Source: Basidiobolus meristosporus CBS 931.73 (Eukaryota; Basidiobolomycota; Basidiobolomycetes; Basidiobolales; Basidiobolaceae). Taken from it: a DNA stretch of 64,000 nt. The translations under genes and the position numbers were made by a program. Position 1 is the stretch's first letter. Each line of letters begins with the position of its first letter. Below the pieces are notes generated by a model. That model did not search any database and was not told the origin of the DNA. It saw only the letters and a program-made list of their open reading frames with translations. Positions 33,610 to 44,534 of the stretch are shown one piece after another. The DNA lies in contig MCFE01000347.1 of NCBI GenBank assembly GCA_002104905.1, positions 25,609 to 89,608 on the forward strand, read 5' to 3'.

Positions 33610-34096
33610 TGTCATGATCACATGACAACCATGAACACCCATGCCAAGTTTCAGCTTCCCAGCTCAATTTCTAAGAGATTCCTTCCGGAACCTTCTACCA
33701 CCTTCCAGAAAGTTCCTGACCATTCCAAACCATTGTTACACAATGGAACATTCCATGGAAGCTTTCCATCGTATTTTTTAGTCACATGATCAGGTGACCC
33801 AATACATTTCCCCATCCTGTCTCAGTACCATGTCATCTATGTCATTATCCCCAGCACCATTGCTGTGCCTCACCCCACAACCCCATTAGTATTAGCTAAC
33901 ATCTCTCGGCATCAATATAGCCAAAAAGTATATATAGTCCTATCCCCCCTTAAGTATTCCTCAGTCTGATAAACACAGGTCTTGAATAAACAGCCTTGCC
34001 TTGGAAATCCGCCTTGCCTTGTTGATCCACACCTAAGTCCTTTCCTGGTCCTGCCTTGCCTAGCTCTACTCTCCTGCCTTGTGTCTATTCATAACA
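33610..34096 (+). repeat. 3' LTR of the chromovirus
   Basis: 487 bp, identical by eye to the 5' LTR except two bases and a deletion of about 42 bp at 33778/33779 (the 5' LTR keeps this segment near 28391-28432). The deletion ends share a short TAG-type microhomology. Confidence 0.9.
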
Positions 34097-34572
34097 GTTA
34101 ACACATGCTGGAGTCAGGACAGTATCTGGATCATTTGTTGCTAGCCACATGACAGTTGTACACTTGTACCATGTACATGGTAAGTTGCATCCTGGTATGA
34201 TTTTGGCAAGAAGTAGTAATAAATCCCCAAAGCCCCCATTACTGATATAAGTGGAAATGCGCCACTTCTCTAGCCACAACATTACATCATTCACCAGTAG
34301 ATGGATTACTGGGCTCACTTGGCTCCACAAAGTATCCTTTGCATTTGCTTCAATGGGTGTTATCTCATTGCATATAGGGAGTTGACTGGGCTCATACGTG
34401 GTACTGTTGTTAGGGGAGATAGGGTCAAAGTCCATCAGTGAACCTTCTTTGTCAGAGCCATCACTCTGCATGCCATATTCAAAAGGCTGAGGTGAGCCTA
34501 AAGGCATCACAAACTCACCAGACTTAGTTTGTGCAAGGTGACAAAGATGGGCAGGTGCCAATATAGAAGTAC

Positions 34573-35166
34573 CTGCTGTTGTGCCTCAAAGACTGTTTGG
34601 TGTTCCTCTGCTGTTACATTGGGAAATGGCTCAATTCTTGGCTGTGACATTGAGCTACTTGAGTTCCTTCTTTGCAGCAAAGATACTGCTTTCTCTACCT
34701 GGGATATTGATTGCTCTACACGTATTATCCACTCATCCTGTTTCAAGATTACTTCCTGATTTCTCTGGGCCATTGCATCTATCCTATCTGCCACTGTACC
34801 TAATTGCTTCATTAATGCTTTGGTACAGGCTGACAACATACTTGCTAATATGGGTGGTGGTAATGTTATCATGTCCACTTGCTGATCTTCAACTGAAGGT
34901 ACTGCGTTGGCCACATTCACATCTGCCTGAGCATAACAGTCAGCTTGTGGCTCTGCAGAGGTTCTCAATTGCCTACTTGACTGAGAGCCTGAGGAGTCTG
35001 CACTATTATCTTCAATGGGCACATTGTCCACAGGGCTTTTTTTGGATGTAGCCCCGCTTGTTGCACAGAATATCAAAGCAAACTGTTGTCCAACTGTTCT
35101 TCTATTGCCATCAGTGGTGGGGTTTGGTTGAGAACCAGACAACTTTGCTTTACTTTTTGGCGGCAT
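34573..35166 (-). pseudogene. TnpA-like gene, N-terminal fragment
   Basis: Starts MPPKSKAKLSGSQPNPTTDGN and runs through the LMKQLGTVADRIDAMAQRNQ segment to VFEAQQQ. There it is joined at 34572/34573 to the middle of transposase copy 2 in a different frame. The C-terminal half is absent here. Confidence 0.75.
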
Positions 35167-35389
35167 ATATATGGAAGTGAGTCAAACCTAAGAGGAAATA
35201 GTGTTACAAATACGTGTGTATGTGGTGCCACAACTTTATTTATAATGCTTACCATGGCAAGTCATCATTAAATCTTAAATTCATGTAGGTGCAATGTCTC
35301 AAATACAAGACTGCCTTAAGTTCACATGAGTATTGACCAAAAGGTGATATAATAGCATTATGTTGCTGAAGGTCAAGCTATTTGCCCCA

Positions 35390-35889
35390 TGAATAAGACT
35401 AATTTGACTCAACATCCCAAGAGAAGAGAAAAACAACCATGTGGCTATTGAGGCAAGCCTCTCAGTCATGAAGCATGCAGACAGCATATGAAGTATTACA
35501 AGGATCACAGCCAGTGTTTTGCCACACAAGTCATAGTTGACCATTCATTGGTCACTACTATACCAGCATTATCTTGTTGGCCAGTTGATACTTCTATATT
35601 GGCACCTGGCTGTCTTTGTCACCTTGCACAAACTGAGTTAGGTGAGTTTGTGGTGCCTTTAGGCTCACCTCAGCCTTCTGAATATGGCATGCAGAGTGAT
35701 AGCTCTGACAAAGAAGGTTCACTGATGGACTTTGACCCTATCTCCCCTAACAGCAGTACCATGTATGGGCCCGGTCAAATCCCTATATGCAATGAGATAA
35801 CACCCATTGAAACAAATGCAAAGGATACTTTATGGAGCCAAGTGAGCCCAGTAATCCATCTACTGGTGAATGATTTAATGTTGTGGCTT
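35390..35889 (+). pseudogene. Transposase N-terminal fragment
   Basis: Zinc-finger start (MNKTNLTQHPKRREKQPCGY) with an in-frame TGA where the second Cys should be (35449 region). It then runs through the acidic linker to VNDLMLWL before the inversion junction. Confidence 0.75.
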
Positions 35890-36092
35890 GTATCAACTGG
35901 CCAGCAAGTTAATGCTGGTACAGTGTTGACCAATGAATGGTCAAATATGACTTGTGTGGCAAAACACTGGCTGTGATCTTTGTAATACTTCATATGCTGT
36001 CTGCATGCTTCATGGCTGAGAGGCTTGCCACAATAGCCACATGGTTGTTTTTCTCTTCTCTTAGGGTGTTGAGTCAAAGTAGTCTTATCCAT
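35890..36092 (-). pseudogene. Transposase N-terminal fragment, inverted
   Basis: MDKTTLTQHPKRREKQPCG with an intact CGYCGKPLSHEACRQH finger. It reaches only ALTCWPVDTS before crossing the junction into the oppositely oriented copy. Confidence 0.75.
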
Positions 36093-36314
36093 GGGGCAAA
36101 CAGTTTGACCTTCAGCAACAAAATGCTATTATATCACTTTTTGGTCAATACTAATGTGAACTTAAGGCAGTCTTGTATTTGAGACATTGCACCTATATGA
36201 ATGTAAGATTCAATGATGACCCACCATGGTAAGCATTATAAATAAAGCTGTGCCACCACATACACACGTATATGTAACACTATTTCCTCTTAGGTTTGAC
36301 TCACTTCCATATAT

Positions 36315-38362
36315 ATGCTGCCAAAAAATAAAGCAAAGTTGTCTGGTTCTCAACCAAACCCCACCACTGATGGCAATAGAAGAGCAGTTGGACAACAGTT
36401 TGCTTTGATATTCTGTGCAACAAGCGGGGCTACATCCAAAAAAAGCCCTGTGGACAATGTGCCCATTGAAGATAATAGTGCAGACTTCTCAGGCTCTTAG
36501 TCAAGTAGGCAATTGAGAACCTCTGCAGAGCCACAATCTGACCGTTATGCTCAGGCAGATGAGAATGTGGCCAATGCAGTACCTTCAGTTGAAGATCAGC
36601 AAGTGGACATGATAACATCACCACCACCCATATTAGCAAGTATGTTGTAAGCCCATAGCAAAGCATTAATGAAGCAATTAGGTGCAGTGGCAGATAGGAT
36701 AGATGCAATGGCCCAGAGAAATCAGGAAATAGTCCAGAAAAAGAATCAGTGGATAATACGTGTAGAGCCATCAGTATCCCAGGTAGAGAAAGCAGTATCT
36801 TTGCTGCAAAGAAAGAACTCAAGTAGCTCAATGCTACAGCCAAGAATTGAGCCATTTCCCAATGTAACAGCAGAGGAACACCATACAGTCTTTGAGGCAC
36901 AACAACAGTGCCCAAAGATAAACCCTACAGAAAAACCTATCACAGCATGGCATGGAGACAATGTGGTGTTTATACCAAAGCCTAAAAATCAAAAGACACT
37001 GAAAATCTGTAAAGCCATAGAGTGAAATAATGAAGAGTGGGCTGATATACAAGAGGCCATCAGAAGTCTAGCACGCCATCACCTTAAGGCCAGTATACCA
37101 TGGGACCATCAGGAACTCAAGGCCAAGCAGAATGTGCTTGACTCTTTCCATGAGCATTATCCTGGATTCAAATAGTTGAACAGATTTTGGGCTAGCATTG
37201 GTATGCTAAGAAAGTATATTGAGAATAGTAGAAACTATCAAAGGCAGAAGAACAAGGGTGCCATGGCTAAAAGCCAGTGGCTTCCTCAAGAGCCTGTTAC
37301 AAGCAGGGCCAAAAGCTCCAGACAAGCATTAAAGAGACATCAGGCAGCTGGAAGAGTGCCAATTAGGGACAAGCAGGCAGACATGGATGCATCAGCACAG
37401 CACTTATCAAGGAAAAAGCGTAGTACCACTCAAGAAGCACCCAGTCAAAGTAGCAGTGAAGGACCTGGTAGTGACAAAAACCAGCTGCTTTCAGAGGAGC
37501 CCATCACAACTATGGCAGAGAGCTCTAAAGAAGCTGAAAGAAAATCTCAGGTTGACAGAAGAGTGCCAGCAAGGGTCAAGCAAGCAAAACAGATGCGTTA
37601 GAGCAGAATTTATCCTGGAGAAAATGTGGTTCTTTACAAGAAGCACTCAAACAAAGTAGCAGTGAAAAACCTGGCAGTGATAAAGGAAAAGGTAAAGGGA
37701 AAAATGTCTACCCAAGCCTGAGATTGGTAGGCGTGCAAAAAGAACTGCAGTTCTTGTCAATTAACGCTGCAAGCCAGGAACAGACTAAATCCCATCATAG
37801 CCAAGAAGAATCAACAACAAGAAAACAGCTGTTTTCACAAGAGTTGGAAGCACAGCCAGTTGAGCTACAGTCCAGCAAGGTAGATGAGTTTGCTGAAAAA
37901 GGCAATTTGTTTACCACAGCATCAACAGCCTCCAAAGCCTCCATTGTTGACAGAGTGGAGATCTCACTGACAGACATGGCTACAATGTCAAGAGCTTGAT
38001 AGACTATCACAATACCTTCAGTGGAGTTTTGGTACATCAATAGGCACACCACGAGGTTGCAGCACTTCTTCTAGAGCAGTGCTTAAGAAAACCCACTGGA
38101 ATTTTGCAAGGATTTATTGCAAAGACTGGCAGATGAGGTGCTAGACCTTGCAGTGCTGGCTGAAGATCAGGATATGTGGGAACCAGTGAATGAACAGTGG
38201 GATAAAGCCACTGGGTTCCCACCAAGGTTGTGGAACCAGAGTGTTACAGCAGAAATACTTATTGAGGGTGGGGCTGGGCTTAATGTTAGTGTAGGCTATA
38301 GGGACTTGTATAGGTCAATAAAACTTGTAATTGAGGTACCACAGAAGTTTCAACAGAAATAA
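36315..38362 (+). pseudogene. TnpA-like gene, full-length but with stops
   Basis: Begins MLPKNKAKLSGSQPNPTTDG and shows every block of the protein: the QLGAVADRIDAMAQRNQ helix, EEWADIQEAI with HHLKASIPWDHQELKAKQ, FWASIGML, the basic repeated region, and the C-terminal DMWEPVNEQWDKATGFPPRLW..VGYRDLYRSIKL. Stops occur, for example a TAG in place of CAG near 36498 and a stop near 37022. It is the most complete copy in the window not interrupted by an LTR and is useful for defining the family. Confidence 0.75.
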
Positions 38363-38689
38363 ATCAATTCATATGCATGTAAAGTAGGTGAAATGGTTGC
38401 AACAGGAAGTAAGGAGTTTGAAAAAGAGGCAATAGCCAATGAATTCACACAAATGTAGGAAGCAATAGAGTGTCTGGGATCAGAAAGTGAGCAAATTGGC
38501 AGGGAACCAATTGAAAGCCACTTATACATTGTTGTGATGAAAAATTCTGACCAAGTTTTTTGTGAAATCTGGGGTGCAATTATTTTTCAGGGGTCTCTGG
38601 ACAAGATCGGTACCTCTTAGTCATGGGACTTTCACTTTGTGACAGCCTTTTGACAGGATCATGTCAATAATTTTTCATAGGGATATAAT

Positions 38690-39289
38690 GGCAGAACAGC
38701 ATCCTACAGTGGGTACCATGTAATGCTCTGGTACCAAATAACCAAATGGTATTGCCTTTTGCAACCTCCTGTGGCACTATTATATGTTCCATTGTAGAAT
38801 TCCCCCAGTTTGCTTACTTACCTACTACTACCAACAGTATTCCACATGCAGCTCAAGTAAAGAAGCTGTGGCTTCCTGCTTCCTAACCTTGTCATATGTG
38901 CACACCTGCTACAATGGATGCACCTCTATATGCTGCAAGAGTCTTGCAGATATTAAATATTATTGGGAGAGTAAGAAGATTAAGTGGTTTCACTTAAAGA
39001 TATACTGAATGTCAAAGTAGTAGTTATACCTTTACATTGATGTGGTATAAAAGACACTTAAGATAGGATTAGGAAGGTTTCAAGAATGTGTGTGCAAAGC
39101 TTGAGGCTGTATGGACAGCTCTGAGAATTCTCATGTTTTGAGTACTTGATATTCTGGTAGAATTACTTCAAGTAGGTCCCAACAGGGAACTTGGTCAGTA
39201 TTCTCTAAGATTTGTAAGTAATGAGCTAATTGACTAAGCTAAGCAAGTATTTAGGTGGAATTGCAAGCTTTTACTAGACTCACACTCAG
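38690..39289. other. Arm-like repeat and unassigned AT-rich sequence
   Basis: 38695-38935 is a diverged, same-orientation relative of the arm at 15970-16210 (TACCAAATGGTATT, ATGTTCCATTGTAGAAT and GTGGCTTCCTGCTTCCTAACC landmarks). 38940-39289 shows nothing I can assign. Confidence 0.5.
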
Positions 39290-39990
39290 CTAAATGCTAA
39301 TACTGACTAGTTGTAATTTTGACCCAAGATATTTGGATCTATCTCTAGCTAGTGCTTTAGTAGATATTTCTGCAATCATGTCATCTGCAGGACAGCACGT
39401 TAAGTTGACCAAGTTAATCTCTATAATTTCATGGATCAAATGATGTAAAATACCTATGTACTCAGTTCTAGCATGAGGAGTTGGATTTCTACCTAATTGC
39501 ATACCTCCTTGATTACCTTGATACAATGTGTTAGGCATTGTTTAACATAAGCCTAAGTCTTTAAAAAGCTTTCTTAGTCACATGCTTCTATTACAGCTTC
39601 ACAGGCTGCTGTATACTCTGCCTCTGTGGAAGAAAGTGCCACAGTTGGTTACTTTCTTGAGCACCATGAAATTGCTCCTCTACAGTAAAAAAGATGTACC
39701 CTGTGATGGATCATCTGTCCTTTAAATTTTGTCCTTAGTTGGCATTAGTGTATCCCAAAACATCTTGTTCTGAATCCTTATAGGTGTATCTTAAGCAGAT
39801 ATCAATAGTTCCTTTAGATATCTAAAAATTCACTCAACTGCTGCAATATAACCATATCCATTGCTCTGATTATGCTGGCTAGCAACTCCCACTGAAAATG
39901 AGATATCTGGACATGTTCCAAGCATGATATACATTAGACTGCCAACCATAAGTTGACAAGAGAAGTCAGGGTTTTCAGATATCACCAAGC
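39290..39990 (-). pseudogene. Ty1/copia relic: RT end and RNase H
   Basis: On minus, from about 39975 downward, are degenerate pieces: SLMYIMLGTCPDISFSVG, IFRYLKGTIDICLRYT, an ALSSTEAEY-type RNase H stretch, and the C-terminal HARTEYIGILHHLI / EINLVNLTCCPADDMIAEISTKALARD frame ending at 39290. Many stops and shifts. The left end of transposon copy 3 (40008) truncates it. Confidence 0.75.
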
Positions 39991-40428
39991 TCTCTTACTT
40001 TACCCTATGAAAATAACTTGGTCCTGCAGGTGGATCCATTCTAGATCAGCCATCAGGATCCTGTTTGGAGGCCATCATAATTCAAATGGCTTGGAATTAG
40101 TGATCCTCTTGACAATCTTATGACGGGATCATGATGGCATTTGCTATTTTTACTGCCAAATAAAGTTATAAAACTTGATCATGTTTGAATGTTACTGTAA
40201 CAATGATTGCATGGCATTATTGTGGTCTTGATTTGCTCTACAACTATTTTAAGTGGATCTAACCAGCCAGTACATCCAATTGCCTTATACGGGAAAAAAC
40301 TTGATGGAGTATTGACAGCCTAATAGCAAGTCACTGATGGCATTATCATGGCAGTATGGTGGCCTACAGCTAGTTCTGTATAATGCTATCATACTAATTT
40401 ACCAAATGTCATTTCCTTTTTCTACCTC

Positions 40429-41570
40429 TGTGGTAATAGAAAGTATTCCATTACTACAATATCTCTAAACCAATATTGTACTCATTTCTTTATTTTGCTT
40501 TTTGCTATCATAACACACAAGTGAAAGATCAAGAATTTCCAAATTTGAAGAACAAATGCTCCAGACCCTGCCAAGAAATCCACCTAAGTAAATTATGTCA
40601 TACAGAACATATAGTAGCCAACACATGTTTCAGATTACAGCTCATTTGAAGCAGTACTTAGGGAGTTATGACCAAAAGAGTCCAATTATTATCTACACTA
40701 TGCCTTATTGCTAGGATTACTAGGGTAACTATGATTGCGTGTAACTTTTGAGCCAGCCAATCAAATCACGTGAAACTTTCACAGGTCACGTGTATTGCTT
40801 GCGCAATTGCTCAAAAATTTGATCCTTCAAAATTTTCATATATACAACTTCCCCAGCTGAAAAATAAAGGAGAGCCTCTCTTTCCAGAATCTCCACACTA
40901 CAATTACAAGTTTAAAGGATATAAGACTTCCCCTGCATCACTTGCACTGTTGAGTATTCTGACTTTGATCATTACTACATCAGTAAAGTGACTGCAAAGC
41001 TCACAAGAATCCAATCTAAGTTTTACAAGAAACTACCACTTTTCTGTTGGAAAAGTCCTATCTCAGAAACCCCTTTAGTCTAAAGACCCCTTTAGAGACC
41101 CCTTTAAGAAGCCCCTTTAGGCACCCCTTTAGTGTAAAGACCACTTTAGAGACCACTACAAGAAGCCCCTTTACTCTAAAGACACCCCTTTAGACACCCC
41201 TTTAGGTCTAAAGACCCCTTTAGAGACTTCTACAACACACCCCTTTGGTTTAAGGGGAGTTCAGAATTTCCTTATTAGGAAATATCTTCTCACAAAGGAA
41301 AGTGACTGCCAAATAAGGAAAAGTTACTATAAAAGTAAATAAGTCCATTATTTGACAGAAGGTCAGAACACTGCTGTAGAAGTGATAAACACTGCCTATA
41401 GTATATTTTGAGCCTAAGATTGAGGAAATTAGTGAAAGTTATATCTTCTATTGGTATATCAAACTCCCAATATACTATTTCAGTACTAGCATACTGGAAG
41501 TTGTTGTATATTGTTGATTAGCCTCTACATTGTAGAACAAGCCCCAAACTAATCATAGTACAACACAACA
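40429..41570 (+). repeat. Solo LTR, family B
   Basis: About 1142 bp, beginning TGTGGTAATAGAAAG and ending ..CAACACAACA, with a 4-bp duplication CCTC on both sides. A second copy is at 45864-47019. It contains a TATA-like CATATATACAAC near 40840 and a degenerate CCCCTTTAG-type repeat array at about 41075-41245. Orientation is set by the TATA box. Confidence 0.85.
41075..41245 (+). repeat. Degenerate CCCCTTTA-type array inside the family-B LTR
   Basis: About a dozen irregularly spaced copies of CCCCTTTA(G) or ACCACTTTAGAG-like units (AAGACCCCTTTAGAGACC, AAGAAGCCCCTTTAGGCACC). The second family-B LTR has the same array with a different number and order of units at about 46540-46710. Confidence 0.8.
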
Positions 41571-41756
41571 CCTCCCCATGTGCAATTCATATATTCCACA
41601 GTAGAATCACCCCTCTTTATTTGATTACCCACTACTACCCTGAGTATTCCACATATAGTTCAAGTCAAAAAAAACTATGGCCTCCTGCTTACTAACCTCT
41701 ACAAATGTGCACACCCACCGCAATTGACATACTCCTATCACCTCCACTTTATGGTT

Positions 41757-44312
41757 TTTTAGTGTGATATTTGCAAAGCTGTCATATACCTAGTACTGCT
41801 GGTAACATATATATCTTGCAAACACATGCTTGGTTGCTGCCACTTCTGCCGTGAGTACTTCCTGAATATCCACAAAGAACTTTTTGGTATTTAGCCAATA
41901 TATTCCTTCTTGCTGCTGGATTTTAGTCCACCTTATAGGTACACTGTGGTTCTTGTTTGTGTGAATTCTGTATTGAATGGTGTAGAAGTTGGCTTGTGAC
42001 CAAGCAAATCCGGCATACCTTAGCAGAGTTTTCCTAATAAAAATTAGTTGCTTGTTGTACCCAACCCAATTTTGTATTACTTAACTGATTACCCACACAT
42101 TGGGGCTGCTTAGCTTCTTGGTGCTATGGACATAGTTCTCCATGTGCACACCTGTCCTTAGTATTTTCCAACTCTTCCTGGCTATCCTCCATGTGCCAAC
42201 TCATGACATCCATGATGGACTTGCAGGTACTATTCTTGATGAGATGGGGATATGGTTGTACCTGCAACTTGACTTGTCTTCCTATCTCCCCACACATGTA
42301 CTCCATAGAAAACTCCTAAAAGGTGATGCAAGGCTCAATATTCTCCACGTACCAAGCAAGATGAGGTGAGAAATGGAGACAGTATCAGCATAGATCTACA
42401 CATTCAGCTTGATGTTTATAGTAAAGCTGCCCAAATCCCATTGAAAACTCCCTGCACAACAGCTGTAAAGATGTCAAGTTGGCATTGGCAATCTGCTTCT
42501 GGATAAATATTCCTACAATGTCCACTTATGATTCCCAATGCTTCCAATGCACTCTTGGTAGGAGTGGCCTCAGAAAGCCTCTTGAATAAATATATATACA
42601 GTTCATCCAGTCCTTGCATTTGTATTGTCACATATGCATATGAATATTGATTGGAGCCTGTGAGAAGTACTTAGGATAGCAGATACTCTTTAATATCTTG
42701 CCCATTCTTTCAGATTTCTCCAGTATCTCAGAGGGCCCATTTTGCTTGAAACATGCCATGTACAACTTAGTCATCAGTATGGGGATATTTTTGAAAAGCA
42801 AATGCATTGCTCTCAGTGGAAAGCTTTTGGTCCAACAGATACCCACTATCTTAAGTATCTCCAGTTTCTGATTGATTCCATATTCCAGCCAATGGCTTAT
42901 AGCTTGCCAACTTTGCTGCAATTGCATGCTTACTTCTGTATGTTCTCTCTGCTGAAAGATGATGTTCTTATTGTTGATGTTTGGGTAATAATAAAGTATG
43001 TGAGTTATCAGTTAAGTCCCCTGGATCTCACTCATTCAACAGCAATACTATACATTGTGCCCAGAAAAGCTAGTTATTTTGCTGATGGCAGGGGTATCTC
43101 CAATGCAGATAATAATATGCTCATTGACGTAATGGCCATTTACTGTTATCCCACTAGAAAGCATGCAAGATTCATGCAGCAATGAAAACAGGTTGCTATC
43201 CAGCATGGATGGTGATTTAGGCACAGATACCAGTGACCTACCATCAGATTTTTGCTCTGATACAGTGGTATAGGCAGCAGATTCAGGTTGATGAGAATCA
43301 GTGGCCTGCAGGGTTTGCTGGTAGAATACTTGTTAAATGAGAATCCATCAAGTGCTAGAGCAAAGACATGGTCATACATACCTTCAAAGTAGCCTTTGCA
43401 TCTTAGCTGTTTGTAATGTTTGCCATCATATATATTGGATATATTTGCACTTGATTGACACTGTGTACACTACTGTATAGGTTTGCAAGACTTGTTGGAC
43501 TGCATCAGCTTCCTCAGGTGGGGTATGACCAGAATATATCCAGGGTGTGGACAATGTTTTCCCTCAATGGTGGTGGATTCCTGAAAAATTTGGTCATGTT
43601 GCAATGGTAGCATTTTTGGATGTGAATGTCATGCAACTGCTACCACATGCTGGATTCAGGACAGTCTCTGGATTATATGTTGCCAGCCACATGACAGTTG
43701 TCCACTTGTATCATGTATATGGTAAGTTGCATCCCAGTTTGATTTTGGCAAGAAGTAGTAATAAATCCTCAAAGTCCCCATTGCTGATATTATTAGAAAA
43801 ATGCTACTTCTCTAGCTATAACATTACATCATTCACCAGCAGATAAGTAATGAGCCCACTTGGCTCCATAGAGTATTCTTTGCATTTGTTTCAATGGGTG
43901 TTGTCTCATTGCATATAGGGATTTTACTGGGCTCATAGGAGGTACCGTTGTTAGGGGAGAAAAGCTCAAAATCCATCAGTAAACCTTCTTTGTCCAAGCT
44001 ACCACTCTGCGTGCCATATTCAGAGGGCTGAGGTGAGTCCAAAGGTCTCACAAGCTCACCTGACTCAGTTTGTGCAAGGCGACAAAGATGGCCAGGTGCC
44101 AATACAGAGGTTTTAACTGGCCAGCACAATGATATTGGACAGTAGTGACCAATGAATGGTCAAATATGACTTGGGTGGCAAAACGATGGCAAATGATCTT
44201 TGTAATACTTCCTATGCTGTCTGCGGGCCTCATGGCTGAGAGGCTTGCCACAATAGCCACATGGTCTTTTTTCTCTTCTCTTATGGCGTTGAGTCAAAGT
44301 AGTCTTGTCCAT
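41757..44312 (-). pseudogene. Tnp2-type transposase, copy 3, degenerate
   Basis: The start MDKTTLTQRHKRREKRPCGYC at 44312 is intact, then frames shift repeatedly. Recognisable blocks in order: acidic linker (GELVRPLDSPQPSEYG), DVNVMQ/CNLP region, VFALALDGFSFNKYSTSK, CRPLILINLNLLP, MQLQQSWQAISHWLEYG, LLFKNIPILMTKLYMACFK, SICYPKYFSQAPINI, and the C-terminal MEDSQEELENTKD. It retains the catalytic-region blocks missing in copy 1 and has no large insertion. That makes it the unoccupied reference for the retrotransposon insertion in copy 2. Confidence 0.78.
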
Positions 44313-44534
44313 GGGGCAAATAGTTTGACCTTCAGCAACATAATGCTATTATATCACTTTATGGTCAATACTCATGTGAACTTAAGGCAGTCTTGTATTT
44401 GAGACATTGCACCTACATGAATGTAAAATTCAATGATGACCTGCCATAGTAAGCATTACATATAAAGCTGCGGCACCACATACACACGTATATGTAACAC
44501 TATTTCCCCTTTAGTTTGACCCACTTGCATATAT

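Larger units (their letters stand above)
28221..34096 (+). mobile_element. Ty3/gypsy chromovirus, near-intact, Tf1/sushi-like
   Basis: LTRs at 28221-28749 (529 bp) and 33610-34096 (487 bp) are flanked by a perfect 5-bp duplication GTTAA (28216-28220, 34097-34101). Outside one deletion of about 42 bp in the 3' LTR, I count two differences over the aligned LTRs, so the insertion is recent. gag and pol are both open and full-length, with a -1 frameshift signal between them. The element landed in transposase copy 2, antisense to it. The primer site is complementary to the element's own inferred mRNA 5' end and not to a typical tRNA 3' end, which points to the self-priming sushi/Tf1 group. By eye all catalytic residues are present, so it may be active. 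Confidence 0.93.
22888..34572 (-). pseudogene. Tnp2-type transposase, copy 2, split by two retrotransposons
   Basis: Minus-strand pieces run from 34572 (middle of the acidic linker, SILAPAHLCHLAQTKSGEF) to 34097, then 28220 to 27071, then 23644 to about 22890. They are interrupted by the chromovirus (28221-34096) and the family-A element (23645-27070). This copy keeps the catalytic-region blocks lost in copy 1: FALALDGFSLNKYSASKSCW, LILINLNLLP, SGPKSPSNLDSYLYPLLDEF, VPIIICIGDTPAISKIAGFS and CCQMCGFQGIYSI, then FKLNEPFKILEKFERIGKIL and the C-terminal KLSSPNAWVFS. The N-terminal zinc finger is missing because a rearrangement at 34572/34573 joins the gene to a TnpA-like fragment. It belongs to the pfam Tnp2/CACTA group by these motifs. 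Confidence 0.8.
34573..38690. mobile_element. Rearranged CACTA-like block with head-to-head inverted copies
   Basis: Order from left: a TnpA-like N-terminal half on minus (35166 to 34573), the divergent promoter, a transposase N-terminus on plus (35390-35889), then abruptly a second transposase N-terminus on minus (36092 to 35890), a second divergent promoter, and a TnpA-like gene on plus (36315-38362). The two halves are inverted copies meeting near 35890. The right arm lacks roughly 300 bp of transposase next to the junction. The block ends in the element terminus TTTTTCATA near 38687. Confidence 0.72.

Noticed and set aside
34507-35166. TnpA-transposase fusion protein
   Set aside because: The open frame crosses the rearrangement junction, but the part after VFEAQQQ is in the wrong frame relative to the transposase, so it is not a real fusion product.
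41075-41245. CRISPR array or interstitial telomere
   Set aside because: The units are short, irregular and inside an LTR, with no regular spacers, and the repeat is not an exact telomere motif.
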